Shown here: piece after piece, positions 35,995 to 44,227 of the stretch | Layout: each line of letters opens with the position of its first letter | How positions within the stretch are numbered: position 1 is the stretch's first letter | Source of the DNA: Oceanospirillum beijerinckii DSM 7166 | Lineage (GTDB): Bacteria > Pseudomonadota > Gammaproteobacteria > Pseudomonadales > Halomonadaceae | DNA: 64,000 nucleotides | Direction: 5' to 3' | Assembly: GCF_000422425.1 (NCBI RefSeq) | Contig: NZ_KE383828.1 | Span: forward strand, 124,001 to 188,000 | The notes under the pieces: model-generated | Told to the model about the DNA's origin: nothing | Seen by the model: only the letters and a program-made list of their open reading frames with translations | Database searches by the model: none | Translations under genes and position numbers: made by a program

Positions 35995-36066
35995 ACGGCC
36001 CTTCCCCTGGTTCCAATCGATGCAAAGGCCGCCTGACCAGGCTGCACTCTCTGTGGGAAGGGCCGT
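35995..36066 (+). promoter_or_regulatory. Candidate molybdenum-cofactor (Moco) riboswitch upstream of moaB
   Basis: A perfect 12-bp outer stem, ACGGCCCTTCCC with GGGAAGGGCCGT, encloses a second stem CCTGGT/ACCAGG and unpaired blocks such as GCAAAGGCCGCCTG. The structure ends 23 bases before the ATG of moaB, and AAAAGG follows it as ribosome-binding site. Position before a Moco gene and this layout fit the Moco RNA motif. I cannot run a covariance search, so the assignment is a candidate. The strong folding is certain. Confidence 0.7.
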
Positions 36067-36089
36067 TCTAACCCCAAAAGGCTAAAGTT

Positions 36090-36635
36090 ATGTCACAAGT
36101 TGATAACAATGACATCCCTGCAGTAGAAGTCCCACTGAATATTGCAGTACTGACCGTTTCTGATACCCGCACGTTTGATAACGATAAAAGTGGTGGCACT
36201 TTAAAAGCCTGCATCGAAGAAGCGGGTCATAAAGTCGCAGATCACGCCATTGCACCGGACGACATCTACAAGCTGCGCGCCGTTTTGTCCCAATGGATCG
36301 CCGATGAGACCGTAAACTGCATCATTACGACCGGTGGCACCGGTTTCTCTGGCCGTGACAGCACCCCTGAAGCCGTTGCTCCTCTGCTGGATAAAACCAT
36401 TGACGGTTTTGGTGAGCTGTTCCGTATGCTGTCTTACGAAGAGATCAAAACCTCTACCATCCAGTCCCGTGCACTGGGCGGTCTAGCCAACAATACGCTG
36501 GTATTCTGCCTGCCTGGTTCTACCGGTGCTTGTCGTACTGGCTGGTACAAAGTGATCCGTGACCAGCTGGATAGCCGTCACCGCCCTTGCAACTACGTTG
36601 CCCTGCTGACTCATGGTAAAGCGACACACGTTTAA
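36090..36635 (+). CDS. moaB: Molybdenum cofactor biosynthesis protein MoaB
   Basis: The product has 181 residues of the MoaB/Mog family, which adenylates molybdopterin before molybdenum insertion. [19 protein letters not shown] and the C-terminal [12 protein letters not shown] are family blocks. The last block, with [11 protein letters not shown], is typical of MoaB rather than Mog. It lies behind the candidate Moco riboswitch, with moeA about 415 bases downstream on the same strand. MoaB and MoeA together would complete Moco maturation. Confidence 0.94.
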   Translation: MSQVDNNDIPAVEVPLNIAVLTVSDTRTFDNDKSGGTLKACIEEAGHKVADHAIAPDDIYKLRAVLSQWIADETVNCIITTGGTGFSGRDSTPEAVAPLLDKTIDGFGELFRMLSYEEIKTSTIQSRALGGLANNTLVFCLPGSTGACRTGWYKVIRDQLDSRHRPCNYVALLTHGKATHV

Positions 36636-36657
36636 TCGCTTTTCCATCCAAACGGAC

Positions 36658-36692
36658 TGTGTGCGATGATGGTTATAGCATCATCGCACACA
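36658..36692. terminator. Perfect 14-bp hairpin after moaB, possible terminator
   Basis: TGTGTGCGATGATG and CATCATCGCACACA pair perfectly around a 7-base loop, 22 bases beyond the moaB stop. No T run follows, so termination may be weak or factor-aided, or the stem may protect the 3' end of the transcript. Confidence 0.5.
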
Positions 36693-36767
36693 TCGAGTTT
36701 CAACCTGCACAACGCTTTTTCTGACAACACCTTTCAACTCGGTATTTTGACTATTGGTCTAGTTATC

Positions 36768-36907
36768 ATACCAATCCAGATAAGTTGTTGTAGGTCGAAA
36801 AAGCCGCAAAGCGCCTTCCGATAATCATCGGATACCGGAGTCAATGTCGGATGGTGCTTCGCTTATCCAACCGACTCTGATATCAAGAAACTTATCGGGA
36901 GCGGCAT
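36768..36907. repeat. Full copy of the 140-bp palindromic element with inverted ends (MITE-like)
   Basis: The element starts ATACCAATCCAGATAAGTTG and ends with the inverted form AACTTATCGGGAGCGGCAT. In this strand it runs parallel to the reverse complement of 11495-11633, including TTGTAGGTCG at the first stem and GGATGGTGCTTCGCTTATCC at the second. It lies between moaB and moeA. A short open frame on the plus strand within it is not a gene, because it is only the element read in one frame. Confidence 0.75.
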
Positions 36908-37051
36908 CACTGGTTGGCCTCTATGCTTTTCCAAGAGGGCTCAACCCGAGTCAGCCTGCCCCAAAAGACCCGAACCCAAGAACGTTGTACCTAAGAGCAC
37001 TCCCCGCTACCATTAGCCAACCAAAACGATCAGATTTTCAACAGGATAACT

Positions 37052-38329
37052 ATGTCGCATAACGCCAAACACGATGCCTGTGCGCAACCAGGCTTAATGC
37101 CGGTCGATGAAGCCATCAAACAGATCTGTGAGTCCATTCAACCAGTGACCACTGAAATCCGCCCTTTATCCAACGCGATGGGTTATGTCCTGGCCGAGCC
37201 TGTCGTAGCCGGTGTTGATGTACCTCCTGCAGATAATAGCTCTATGGATGGCTATGCCATTCGTGTTGCAGACCTGGCAAATGGCCCATTAGGGGTTAGC
37301 CAACGTATCGCTGCAGGCGATAGGCCTCAGCCGCTTCAACCCGGCACCTGTGCCCGTATTTTTACCGGTGCAGAAACGCCTGAAGGTGCAGATGCTGTCG
37401 TTATGCAGGAAAAAGTAACTCTGGTCGATGATAAAGCAGAGTTTCCGAAAGATACTCGTCCTGGCGAAAATATCCGCAAAAAAGGCCAGGATATTAACCA
37501 AGGCAAGCTATTACTTGAAACAGGCACCCGCCTTGATCCCATCAGCCTGGGACTGATCGCCTCCATAGGCCTGCCTGAAGTTGTGGTGTATCGAAAACCG
37601 GTTGTCGCTCTCTTGAGCACCGGTAATGAGCTGGTAGAGCCTGGTCTCCCCCTGCAGCCGGGCCAGATCTATAACTCCAACCGCTATCTACTGATTAACC
37701 TGTTTAAAAATCTGGGTTGTGAAGTGATTGATGCGGGTATTATCCAGGACACCTTGGAAGAAACCAAAAGCACCCTGGCCCGAGTTGCTGAACAAGCGGA
37801 TCTGGTAGTCACCAGCGGTGGCGTATCTGTTGGCGAAGAAGATCATGTGAAGCCCGCAGTAGAAGCTCTGGGAGCACTGAATTTGTGGCGTATGGCCATG
37901 AAACCCGGCAAACCACTGGCTTTCGGTTCCATTAGAAAGACTCAATCTGAGGGTGGTGCCTACTTTGTTGGTCTGCCAGGTAACCCGGTATCCGCTTTTT
38001 TGACCTCGTTAGTGGTTGTGCGCCCTGCACTGGCTAAGCTGCAAGGTTGCAAAACACTGCAAAATATTCCTTATCGGTATGCAGAGGCAGAGTTTAACGC
38101 TGAAGCGGGTATTCGTCGTGAATATTTGCGGGTACGTAGAATACCATCCCGCCCTGGCGACCAACCAAATCAAGCCACACGGGTTGAGCTGTTCCCAAAT
38201 CAGAACTCAGGAGTCCTAACCTCCTGCCAATGGGCGGATGCCTTGGTGGTAATGGAACCGGGCCAGAAAATTCGCGAAGGGGACTGGGTGAAATATCTGG
38301 AACTCACTAGTTTGATGGCTGCGTATTAA
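37052..38329 (+). CDS. moeA: Molybdopterin molybdenumtransferase MoeA
   Basis: MoeA inserts molybdate into adenylated molybdopterin. The 425-residue protein has the N-terminal NSSMDGYAI block, IFTGAETPEGADAVVMQE, the MoCF-binding domain with STGNELVEPG and VTSGGVSVGEEDHVK, and the AFGSI and GLPGNPVSAF blocks. ACAGGA lies nine bases before the ATG. It is separated from moaB by a hairpin and a palindromic element, so it may have its own promoter or be read through from moaB. Confidence 0.95.
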   Translation: MSHNAKHDACAQPGLMPVDEAIKQICESIQPVTTEIRPLSNAMGYVLAEPVVAGVDVPPADNSSMDGYAIRVADLANGPLGVSQRIAAGDRPQPLQPGTCARIFTGAETPEGADAVVMQEKVTLVDDKAEFPKDTRPGENIRKKGQDINQGKLLLETGTRLDPISLGLIASIGLPEVVVYRKPVVALLSTGNELVEPGLPLQPGQIYNSNRYLLINLFKNLGCEVIDAGIIQDTLEETKSTLARVAEQADLVVTSGGVSVGEEDHVKPAVEALGALNLWRMAMKPGKPLAFGSIRKTQSEGGAYFVGLPGNPVSAFLTSLVVVRPALAKLQGCKTLQNIPYRYAEAEFNAEAGIRREYLRVRRIPSRPGDQPNQATRVELFPNQNSGVLTSCQWADALVVMEPGQKIREGDWVKYLELTSLMAAY

Positions 38330-38431
38330 ACGAGTAAATAGGCAGCGAAGTGAATCTTGAGGTCGGAAACGGGATATTTTCCGGCCTGCAAGGCAGAATA
38401 TCTCAAGTACTTCTGTTTTGCTGTGTATAAT

Positions 38432-38455
38432 CCGCGCAGTATACTTACTGCGCGG
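38432..38455. other. 10-bp perfect hairpin between moeA and rsuA
   Basis: CCGCGCAGTA and TACTGCGCGG pair around a 4-base loop. A TATAAT hexamer lies just upstream at 38426-38431 without a convincing -35 box. The hairpin could end a weak moeA transcript or stabilise the 5' end of rsuA mRNA if TATAAT is a real -10 element. Confidence 0.45.
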
Positions 38456-38531
38456 TGGAAATTTGAGCAGCGATTTAAGCAATTCGTTGTAAACCGATCC
38501 TGTAATCCATTATTGAGCATTTAGTTACCCA

Positions 38532-39245
38532 ATGCGTCTCGATAAATTTCTTTGCAAAAGCACTGATCTATCTCGACCAGAAGCCACTAGAAAGATTTTA
38601 CAAGGGGCTGTCTGTGTCAATGGTGAGCCAGTGACAACGGAGTCGACGCAAGCCCACGAAGACAACCTGATAACACTCCATGGCATAGTATTGACACCGC
38701 GCGCCTCACGCTATGTGATGCTACATAAGCCTCCTGCTACGATTTGCTCAAATATCAATGAAGCCTATCCTTCTCTCTTTAACTATCTGGATCTTGATCG
38801 AGCAGAAGATATGCACGTAGTAGGACGCCTTGATGCCGATACAACGGGGCTCGTATTAATCACCGATGATGGCCGTTGGTCATTTGATATTATTCGTCCG
38901 CAAATGAAGTGCAAGAAGGTGTACCGAGTTGGCTTACGAGATCCGATTGCCCCCGATGCAGCCCTACGATTTGAGCAAGGCCTTCAACTCCAGGGAGAAA
39001 AAGCATTAACCAGACCCGCTCAGCTGGAAGCGATCAATGAGAAGGAAGTCTTACTGACTATTACTGAAGGCAAATATCATCAGGTTAAACGCATGTTCGC
39101 GGCTATCGGTAATCGTGTTCTGTCATTGCATCGAGAAAAGATTGGAGCCATCTCATTGGATATTGCAAAGGGGCAATGGCGTCATCTAACGCCTGAAGAA
39201 ATCAACTCTTTTGCCACAGATAAGCCTGCCGAGGCTACCCCTTAG
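38532..39245 (+). CDS. rsuA: 16S rRNA pseudouridine(516) synthase RsuA
   Basis: RsuA converts U516 of 16S rRNA to pseudouridine. In 237 residues it has an N-terminal S4 RNA-binding domain (MRLDKFLCKSTDLSR to about 55) and the catalytic domain with GRLDADTTGL, where D101 is the catalytic Asp. EGKYHQVKRMFAAIGNRV is the conserved late block. Length and motifs match RsuA better than RluB/E/F. No strong ribosome-binding site was seen before the ATG. It stands alone and converges with a protease gene. Confidence 0.93.
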   Translation: MRLDKFLCKSTDLSRPEATRKILQGAVCVNGEPVTTESTQAHEDNLITLHGIVLTPRASRYVMLHKPPATICSNINEAYPSLFNYLDLDRAEDMHVVGRLDADTTGLVLITDDGRWSFDIIRPQMKCKKVYRVGLRDPIAPDAALRFEQGLQLQGEKALTRPAQLEAINEKEVLLTITEGKYHQVKRMFAAIGNRVLSLHREKIGAISLDIAKGQWRHLTPEEINSFATDKPAEATP

Positions 39246-39307
39246 CCAGTAAAGTACTGCTGCCCCGCTATACCCTCTAAATTTTTACTGCTGGAAACAT
39301 CTGTAAC

Positions 39308-40225
39308 TTACAAACACTCAGTTACTGTACCGCCCAGCAGGTGAGCTTTCAATGCTGCAGGCGCTGCAAACGATGAGCCTTTTAAAATCGGCCAAGGGCG
39401 CGACGAAAAACTTCTGTGCTCAAAAGCATCAAAACTGCTCAACTGGTTCAAAGGAATATCAATGCAGTTATCGCCATTTATATCGTAACCCATTGCAATA
39501 CCATCCCGGCTATCCATACGCCTGGGTTGATAAGCCGCTGGAGCTTTCAGGTCGACAAATGCGTTATTAGCCACAAAATGTCTCAACTCAGGCTCACTTG
39601 CCCCTACAGTAGTCACACCTTCGGCAAAAGAAAAAGTATTAACCATGCCCGAACCACCATTACCAGCAATTGTAAAGACAGCCACCCCCTGTTGAGACAA
39701 CCACTCTAACTGCAGAATGATTTGCGATGTTGCATACCAGATAGAGTCCGCTTCTCCCCACTCCCTAACCAAAGACTTATATAGCTTTACGTTTTCCGGC
39801 TTTAAAGGTTTTTCAAAGGCACTTACCAGTGTTGAAGACTCCCATGACAATAACAAGGCATCAATCGGAAAACGAGCCAAACTGCCCCGGATCTGTACCA
39901 AACGGGACAAGATCTCCTTTAATGGCGGACGGTTATCAAAGATAGGGTATTGAATAAAAATTAAGCGAGGGTCACTGGCTATCATTTGCACCAGGTCGCC
40001 ATGATAATAAGGCTCAGGAAGCTCATCATTGTCCAAATCTAATAAGCCATGCAAAACTCTATGGTGGCTACTGTTATCAGTTGTGTGGTTTACAGAGGGA
40101 TAGAAACGGTCAATCAAAGCTACCCGCCATGTATTACGCATGACATCATGAGCACTGTCATCTGCTAAAACACAACGCACAGATACCATCCACAGTAGGA
40201 TAAAGCACATCATCGAACGCCACAT
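39308..40225 (-). CDS. Divergent secreted S8 (subtilisin-family) protease
   Basis: A 305-residue protein with a signal sequence (cleavage near VLA, residue 21). The fold of subtilases can be traced: D39 in VALIDRFYP, H75 in YYHGDLVQM, oxyanion N189 in AGNGGS, and nucleophile S285 in GSSFAAP. The blocks around Asp and His depart strongly from the usual DTG and HGTH forms. A loop at 248-256 (DINGDNCID) looks like an EF-hand or dockerin-type calcium loop. It is short for an exported S8 protease and seems to lack a propeptide domain. Activity is plausible but not certain. Confidence 0.72.
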   Translation of the reverse strand: MWRSMMCFILLWMVSVRCVLADDSAHDVMRNTWRVALIDRFYPSVNHTTDNSSHHRVLHGLLDLDNDELPEPYYHGDLVQMIASDPRLIFIQYPIFDNRPPLKEILSRLVQIRGSLARFPIDALLLSWESSTLVSAFEKPLKPENVKLYKSLVREWGEADSIWYATSQIILQLEWLSQQGVAVFTIAGNGGSGMVNTFSFAEGVTTVGASEPELRHFVANNAFVDLKAPAAYQPRRMDSRDGIAMGYDINGDNCIDIPLNQLSSFDAFEHRSFSSRPWPILKGSSFAAPAALKAHLLGGTVTECL

Positions 40226-40431
40226 AAGCTGTCACTCCACCAGCGCATTCTATTCAGTATAGTTCACACTGGAAAGAAGCTGACGTCATTCCATCGATGA
40301 TAAAACCACAGCAAAACCCATGAGCAAATCAAGAAGAGAAACATTAGGCGTATTGCCTTAATTGCACTAATCCTGCCGTTCACAAACAGGTACGAGTTAT
40401 AACAACCGTTTTTCGATACTTATACTCTTAT

Positions 40432-40456
40432 CCTCTCCGGTCTCTGGCCGGAGAGG
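40432..40456. other. Hairpin beyond the chemoreceptor gene
   Basis: CCTCTCCGG and CCGGAGAGG pair perfectly around a 7-base loop, between the chemoreceptor stop (40538) and the start of the protease gene (40225). No T run follows. It may be the transcript end of the chemoreceptor gene. Confidence 0.45.
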
Positions 40457-40467
40457 TTAGAAATATT

Positions 40468-40515
40468 GCGTGCTGGCGTGCTGGCGTGCTGGCGTGCTGA
40501 CGTGCTGACGTGCTT
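40468..40515. repeat. 8-bp tandem repeat, six copies
   Basis: GCGTGCTG occurs four times in a row, followed by ACGTGCTG and ACGTGCTT. The array lies 22 bases beyond the stop of the chemoreceptor gene, outside coding sequence. Such short arrays can vary in copy number by replication slippage. Confidence 0.92.
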
Positions 40516-40537
40516 AGCACTTATTTCATCATACTGA

Positions 40538-42094
40538 TCAGTGTGTAATGCTCTGCATGATTATTTTTACATTGTGAATAAGCTTGGAAGAAGCTTTTTT
40601 TGTTTGCTCTGCGGCTACCATCGCAACTTCTGTTGCAGCATTCACAGCGGACAAATTATTGTGGATATTTTCTGCAGCCTTGCTTTCCCCTATTACTGCA
40701 TTCGCGATTGTCTGGCTCATACCACTGATCCTTTCCATCTGATGTGCAATATGCACCAGTGTTTCTCCCGCTAACTCTGCCTGCTCTACACTCTTGTCTG
40801 CCTTATATTTACTGGCGCTCATTACCGCCAGAACCTGATCAGTTTCTCTGGCTAAGCGCCCCAAGGTCTCCTGGATCTGGCCAGTAGAATCCTGCGTTCG
40901 TTCCGCCAAAGAGCGTACTTCATCTGCTACCACTGCAAACCCCCGTCCCTGCTCACCCGCTCGAGCGGCTTCAATCGCCGCGTTCAGAGCTAATAGATTG
41001 GTCTGTGCAGCAATATCATTAATTAAATCAACAGTGCGATTGATACTTTGACTGGCCTGGCGGAGCTGCTCAACTTGATTAGCGGCCTGATTAACCTGGC
41101 TTGAGAGCTTAAAAATAGCTTCCGAGCTATCGGCAACAACTGTCTTGCCCTGTTGTGCATGAATCAATGCATGCTGGGTTGCATCAGAGGTATTACGTGC
41201 TTGAGTCGCCACTTCATCAATCGCAGCAACCATCTGCTCAATAGCAGCCGAAATATGTTGTACTTCAATGCCTTGTTGATTAACGGCGGCGGCTGCCTGC
41301 TCAGCAATCTTCTGATTTTCATCCGCCAGTTCGTTCAGCTCCCTGGCAGCATATTCTATACGAGCCTGAATTGCTTTCTCATTAGCCTCGCGCATATGGG
41401 TCGTATGCATCAGATGCCCTACCTCATTTGCAGAACCAGTATACATTTCCGCTAACAGGTCATTTTGACTCTCACGAGTTAGCTTGTTCAATGCCATCCT
41501 CAAAGGACTCATCAACCATAAAGACAGAAGCGCTGCAGTTAAACCACTACCCAATGCCACAGCTAAAAATGCGCCATTATTCAGTTCAAAGAAATACGAA
41601 AGCACGGCGGGCAAAAGAGCAAAAGAAGGAATTAATACCGGTAAAATTCTACTCACCGGGAGATCATAGCGATTATATCGTTTTTTACCGCTGTTAATAC
41701 GGTGATAAATAGACTCCGCCCGCTCGACCTGGCTCTCCTTAGGCTGAATCCTGACAGACTGGTAACCCACCACCTGACTGTTTTCAACAATAGGTGTTAC
41801 AAAAGCATTAACCCAATAGTGGTCACCATTTTTGGATCGGTTTTTCACCACACCCATCCATGGTTTTCCTTGGCTAAGTGTACCCCACATATCCGCAAAA
41901 GCAGCTGGAGGGACATCGGGATGACGAACAATATTATGAGGTTGGCCCATTAGCTCTTCCCGGGTGAAACCGGATATCTCGACAAAAGCATCATTCACGT
42001 AGGTGATATGGCCTTTTAAATTTGTGGTTGATACAAGGGGCACACCCTCGGCAAAACGACGCTCGCACCCTGTCACTGGGAGATTAGTTTTCAT
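40538..42094 (-). CDS. PAS-domain methyl-accepting chemotaxis protein (Aer-like)
   Basis: The product has 518 residues. Residues about 15-120 form a PAS domain ([19 protein letters not shown], then HWVNAFVTP-like DHYWVNAFV), which in Aer-type receptors holds FAD or haem. Two membrane helices at about 148-195 follow, then a short HAMP-like linker and a signalling domain with the highly conserved hairpin tip ([18 protein letters not shown], then [16 protein letters not shown]). No periplasmic sensor domain is present. Energy or redox taxis is the likely role, inferred from this layout. Confidence 0.93.
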   Translation of the reverse strand: MKTNLPVTGCERRFAEGVPLVSTTNLKGHITYVNDAFVEISGFTREELMGQPHNIVRHPDVPPAAFADMWGTLSQGKPWMGVVKNRSKNGDHYWVNAFVTPIVENSQVVGYQSVRIQPKESQVERAESIYHRINSGKKRYNRYDLPVSRILPVLIPSFALLPAVLSYFFELNNGAFLAVALGSGLTAALLSLWLMSPLRMALNKLTRESQNDLLAEMYTGSANEVGHLMHTTHMREANEKAIQARIEYAARELNELADENQKIAEQAAAAVNQQGIEVQHISAAIEQMVAAIDEVATQARNTSDATQHALIHAQQGKTVVADSSEAIFKLSSQVNQAANQVEQLRQASQSINRTVDLINDIAAQTNLLALNAAIEAARAGEQGRGFAVVADEVRSLAERTQDSTGQIQETLGRLARETDQVLAVMSASKYKADKSVEQAELAGETLVHIAHQMERISGMSQTIANAVIGESKAAENIHNNLSAVNAATEVAMVAAEQTKKASSKLIHNVKIIMQSITH

Positions 42095-42422
42095 GCTACC
42101 GTTCCTTGTGCGGTTTTTATTGTTTTCCTGTAAGCTTGAGCATTAAGGATAGTCCATCTTATGGACATATCGAAACAGGGGTATTGTTATCAACACTCGG
42201 CTTATGTCATTGCCAGACAACCAAGCATTTACGCTTACAGCAGGATTTGTAACAAACTGTTGCAGAGCGCATATTCTAGTCATCTAAACAGATAAATTAG
42301 TGACATAAGTCAATCAGGCATAAATCAGGGCATAAAATCAGTCTTATCCCTCATAGACCATATAAAGTATATGTGCATGTACTATTTTGATGCACCAAAG
42401 ACAACCCCATTTTGGCAAGTGA
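42095..42422. other. Intergenic region upstream of the chemoreceptor
   Basis: This 328-base stretch between divergent genes contains no convincing gene, strong hairpin or repeat. It is AT-rich from 42290 to 42400 and should hold promoters in both directions. Confidence 0.4.
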
Positions 42423-42680
42423 ATGACAAAATATAAATCAGCAACCTCACCAGAATTATTAGAAACCCTTCGACGCTGGCAAACTGAGCGCAACCTCGAT
42501 GATGCCGAGTTTCTAGCGGATCAAATCCCCCATATACTGGAGGATGTAGCCATGGTTAAAGCAAGTTTTCTTAAACTGAGAGAAAAAGTTGCTTTACTGG
42601 AGGAAGATACACGCCACTACAAAGAAGGCTTCCATCAGCGTAGAATCCTGGAAGACTTTGATGATTCACAGAAACATTGA
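42423..42680 (+). CDS. Small coiled-coil hypothetical protein
   Basis: The product has 85 residues, is charged, and is predicted by eye to be mostly helical with heptad-like spacing in the second half (FLKLREKVALLEEDTRHY). No family is recognised. AAGTGA is the only sequence before the ATG that could bind ribosomes, so translation may be weak. Codon use resembles neighbouring genes. It lies between a chemoreceptor and a hydrolase without sharing their strand. Confidence 0.55.
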   Translation: MTKYKSATSPELLETLRRWQTERNLDDAEFLADQIPHILEDVAMVKASFLKLREKVALLEEDTRHYKEGFHQRRILEDFDDSQKH

Positions 42681-42703
42681 TGCCGCTCTAATAGCGAAAC
42701 AGA

Positions 42704-42937
42704 ATGGCCATTATCATGATTGACTACAGCCAACTGCTTCTCTCACTCCATGCGCTCAAAAGCATTTTTATCACGACTGATACCGCTTCTGAGGCGTCTC
42801 CGTTACCCCAAAACGTCCTGACAAGCGAATATCCAATATCCGGGCAGGAAGGTGATCCCTTTGTATCAGGCCACAGTTGCCTATTGGCCTTGATAGATCA
42901 AAAGAATCTATTAACAATCACAGTACCTTCCGCATAA
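42704..42937 (+). CDS. Possible small hypothetical protein, doubtful
   Basis: An open frame of 77 residues that begins 23 bases after the preceding small gene and runs 20 bases into the 3' end of the hydrolase gene on the other strand. It has no recognised domain, no signal sequence and no clear ribosome-binding site. Position on the same strand as the previous gene is the only support. A second in-frame ATG occurs at codon 5. Confidence 0.25.
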   Translation: MAIIMIDYSQLLLSLHALKSIFITTDTASEASPLPQNVLTSEYPISGQEGDPFVSGHSCLLALIDQKNLLTITVPSA

Positions 42938-44093
42938 CAGCCATGGTCTCTTTAAAATAAGGGTTCCAACTCAAACGGGCATGGGTTTTCCCTTCTTCCC
43001 GGTAGCCCCAACCGGAGAACCAAACCTCTGCCCCTTCACGACAGAGCAACTCTTGCACCTCATCCTGGCCATTAGAGCACATTCTAAACCACCCCATTTT
43101 GCCATAATGAGCATTATCAGGCTTATACAGCGGACTCATATGAGAACCTGTGCTAACTCTATGCTCTGGTAAACGCATTGTGAATTGATTTAGCCCCTGG
43201 ACATTGGGTCGATATTCACCAAACCAAACCAGTTGATTGTTAGCGTGTTTAAAACTTTTTTGATACAGCTCCAGCGCCGCCTTCGTATCGATTACACTGT
43301 CTCCTTCACTGATGGCCATAAACACCGGTATATCGACAGACCGGTGCTTCAGTTTATCTCGCACCAGAGTGGACGTCTGATAGTACACCGCAGCCCCATT
43401 CATTGGCAGAGACTCATATTTAGCAATATTCTCTTCCGGATCTTCATCCGCCCAATCTATGAAATAACTGATTATTGGTGCCAAACGAACCAAACCGCTT
43501 TCAGGCTTGAATGCAGGAGAAAAGAGTAACAAGCCAGCAACCTGCGGATTTTCAATGGCTTCAATGGTCACCAAATTAGCACCAGTTGAGTAACCACCTA
43601 ACCAGACTTCATCATAACTTCGATTCAGCAATTGAGTATGATGCTTAACAATCCCTGTCCAGTCATCGAGTACAGGCAACATTAAATCTGCAGCTTTGCT
43701 GCCATGACCAGGTAATAACAAGGTACGCACCAGATAGCCCTGTTCAACCAGCTCCTGCCCGATATCAATAAAGGAATAAGGTGAATCACTTAATCCGTGC
43801 ACTAATAAGACAGCTTTACCATTAGGGTGCTCAGGTTTAAGTTCAAATGGGCTGTTAATTGCAATTTCCAATTCCAGATCATCGCTTAAATAATGGCGGT
43901 TCTCCCTTAACCACCGTTTATTATCTGCTATATAGCGTTGAAAATCGGTTTGTCGATAATCCGGTAAACCAGCTGAAGGTCGCTTCTCAGGTAAAACCTG
44001 CTGTTGAGAACAGGCCGATATCATTAGTGCAGCAGAAAAAATAACGACCAAGCTCGTTTTAAGGGGGTTCTTAGGTACTGGGGTACAACTCAT
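42918..44093 (-). CDS. Alpha/beta-hydrolase lipoprotein
   Basis: The product has 391 residues with a lipoprotein signal whose lipobox ISAC places the lipid Cys at residue 28. The hydrolase core has the oxyanion HG in LLVHGLSDSP (99-100), LLPGHG, and nucleophile S169 in GGYSTGANL. The later ISEGDSVID and HMSPLY blocks probably supply the acid Asp and the His. This is the layout of serine esterases or lipases anchored in the envelope. The substrate is unknown. It has its own promoter region and overlaps a doubtful small frame at its 3' end. Confidence 0.88.
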   Translation of the reverse strand: MSCTPVPKNPLKTSLVVIFSAALMISACSQQQVLPEKRPSAGLPDYRQTDFQRYIADNKRWLRENRHYLSDDLELEIAINSPFELKPEHPNGKAVLLVHGLSDSPYSFIDIGQELVEQGYLVRTLLLPGHGSKAADLMLPVLDDWTGIVKHHTQLLNRSYDEVWLGGYSTGANLVTIEAIENPQVAGLLLFSPAFKPESGLVRLAPIISYFIDWADEDPEENIAKYESLPMNGAAVYYQTSTLVRDKLKHRSVDIPVFMAISEGDSVIDTKAALELYQKSFKHANNQLVWFGEYRPNVQGLNQFTMRLPEHRVSTGSHMSPLYKPDNAHYGKMGWFRMCSNGQDEVQELLCREGAEVWFSGWGYREEGKTHARLSWNPYFKETMAVMRKVL

Positions 44094-44227
44094 AAATATC
44101 CATCACTCTTGGCTGAACAACGCGGTTTTTGTACAGCCCCTTCAAATAAAGCACGATCACCATCGTGGATGACATTTTAATTACGACAACAGTACACCGT
44201 ATTATGTCGATAAAACATCAGACTTTA

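Noticed and set aside
36844-37062. A 72-residue plus-strand open frame between moaB and moeA
   Set aside because: Its N-terminal part is the palindromic repeat read in one frame, the same peptide that occurs in CobN, and its end overlaps the moeA start.
40468-40515. CRISPR-like repeat array
   Set aside because: The 8-bp units are contiguous without spacers, and no cas genes are present.
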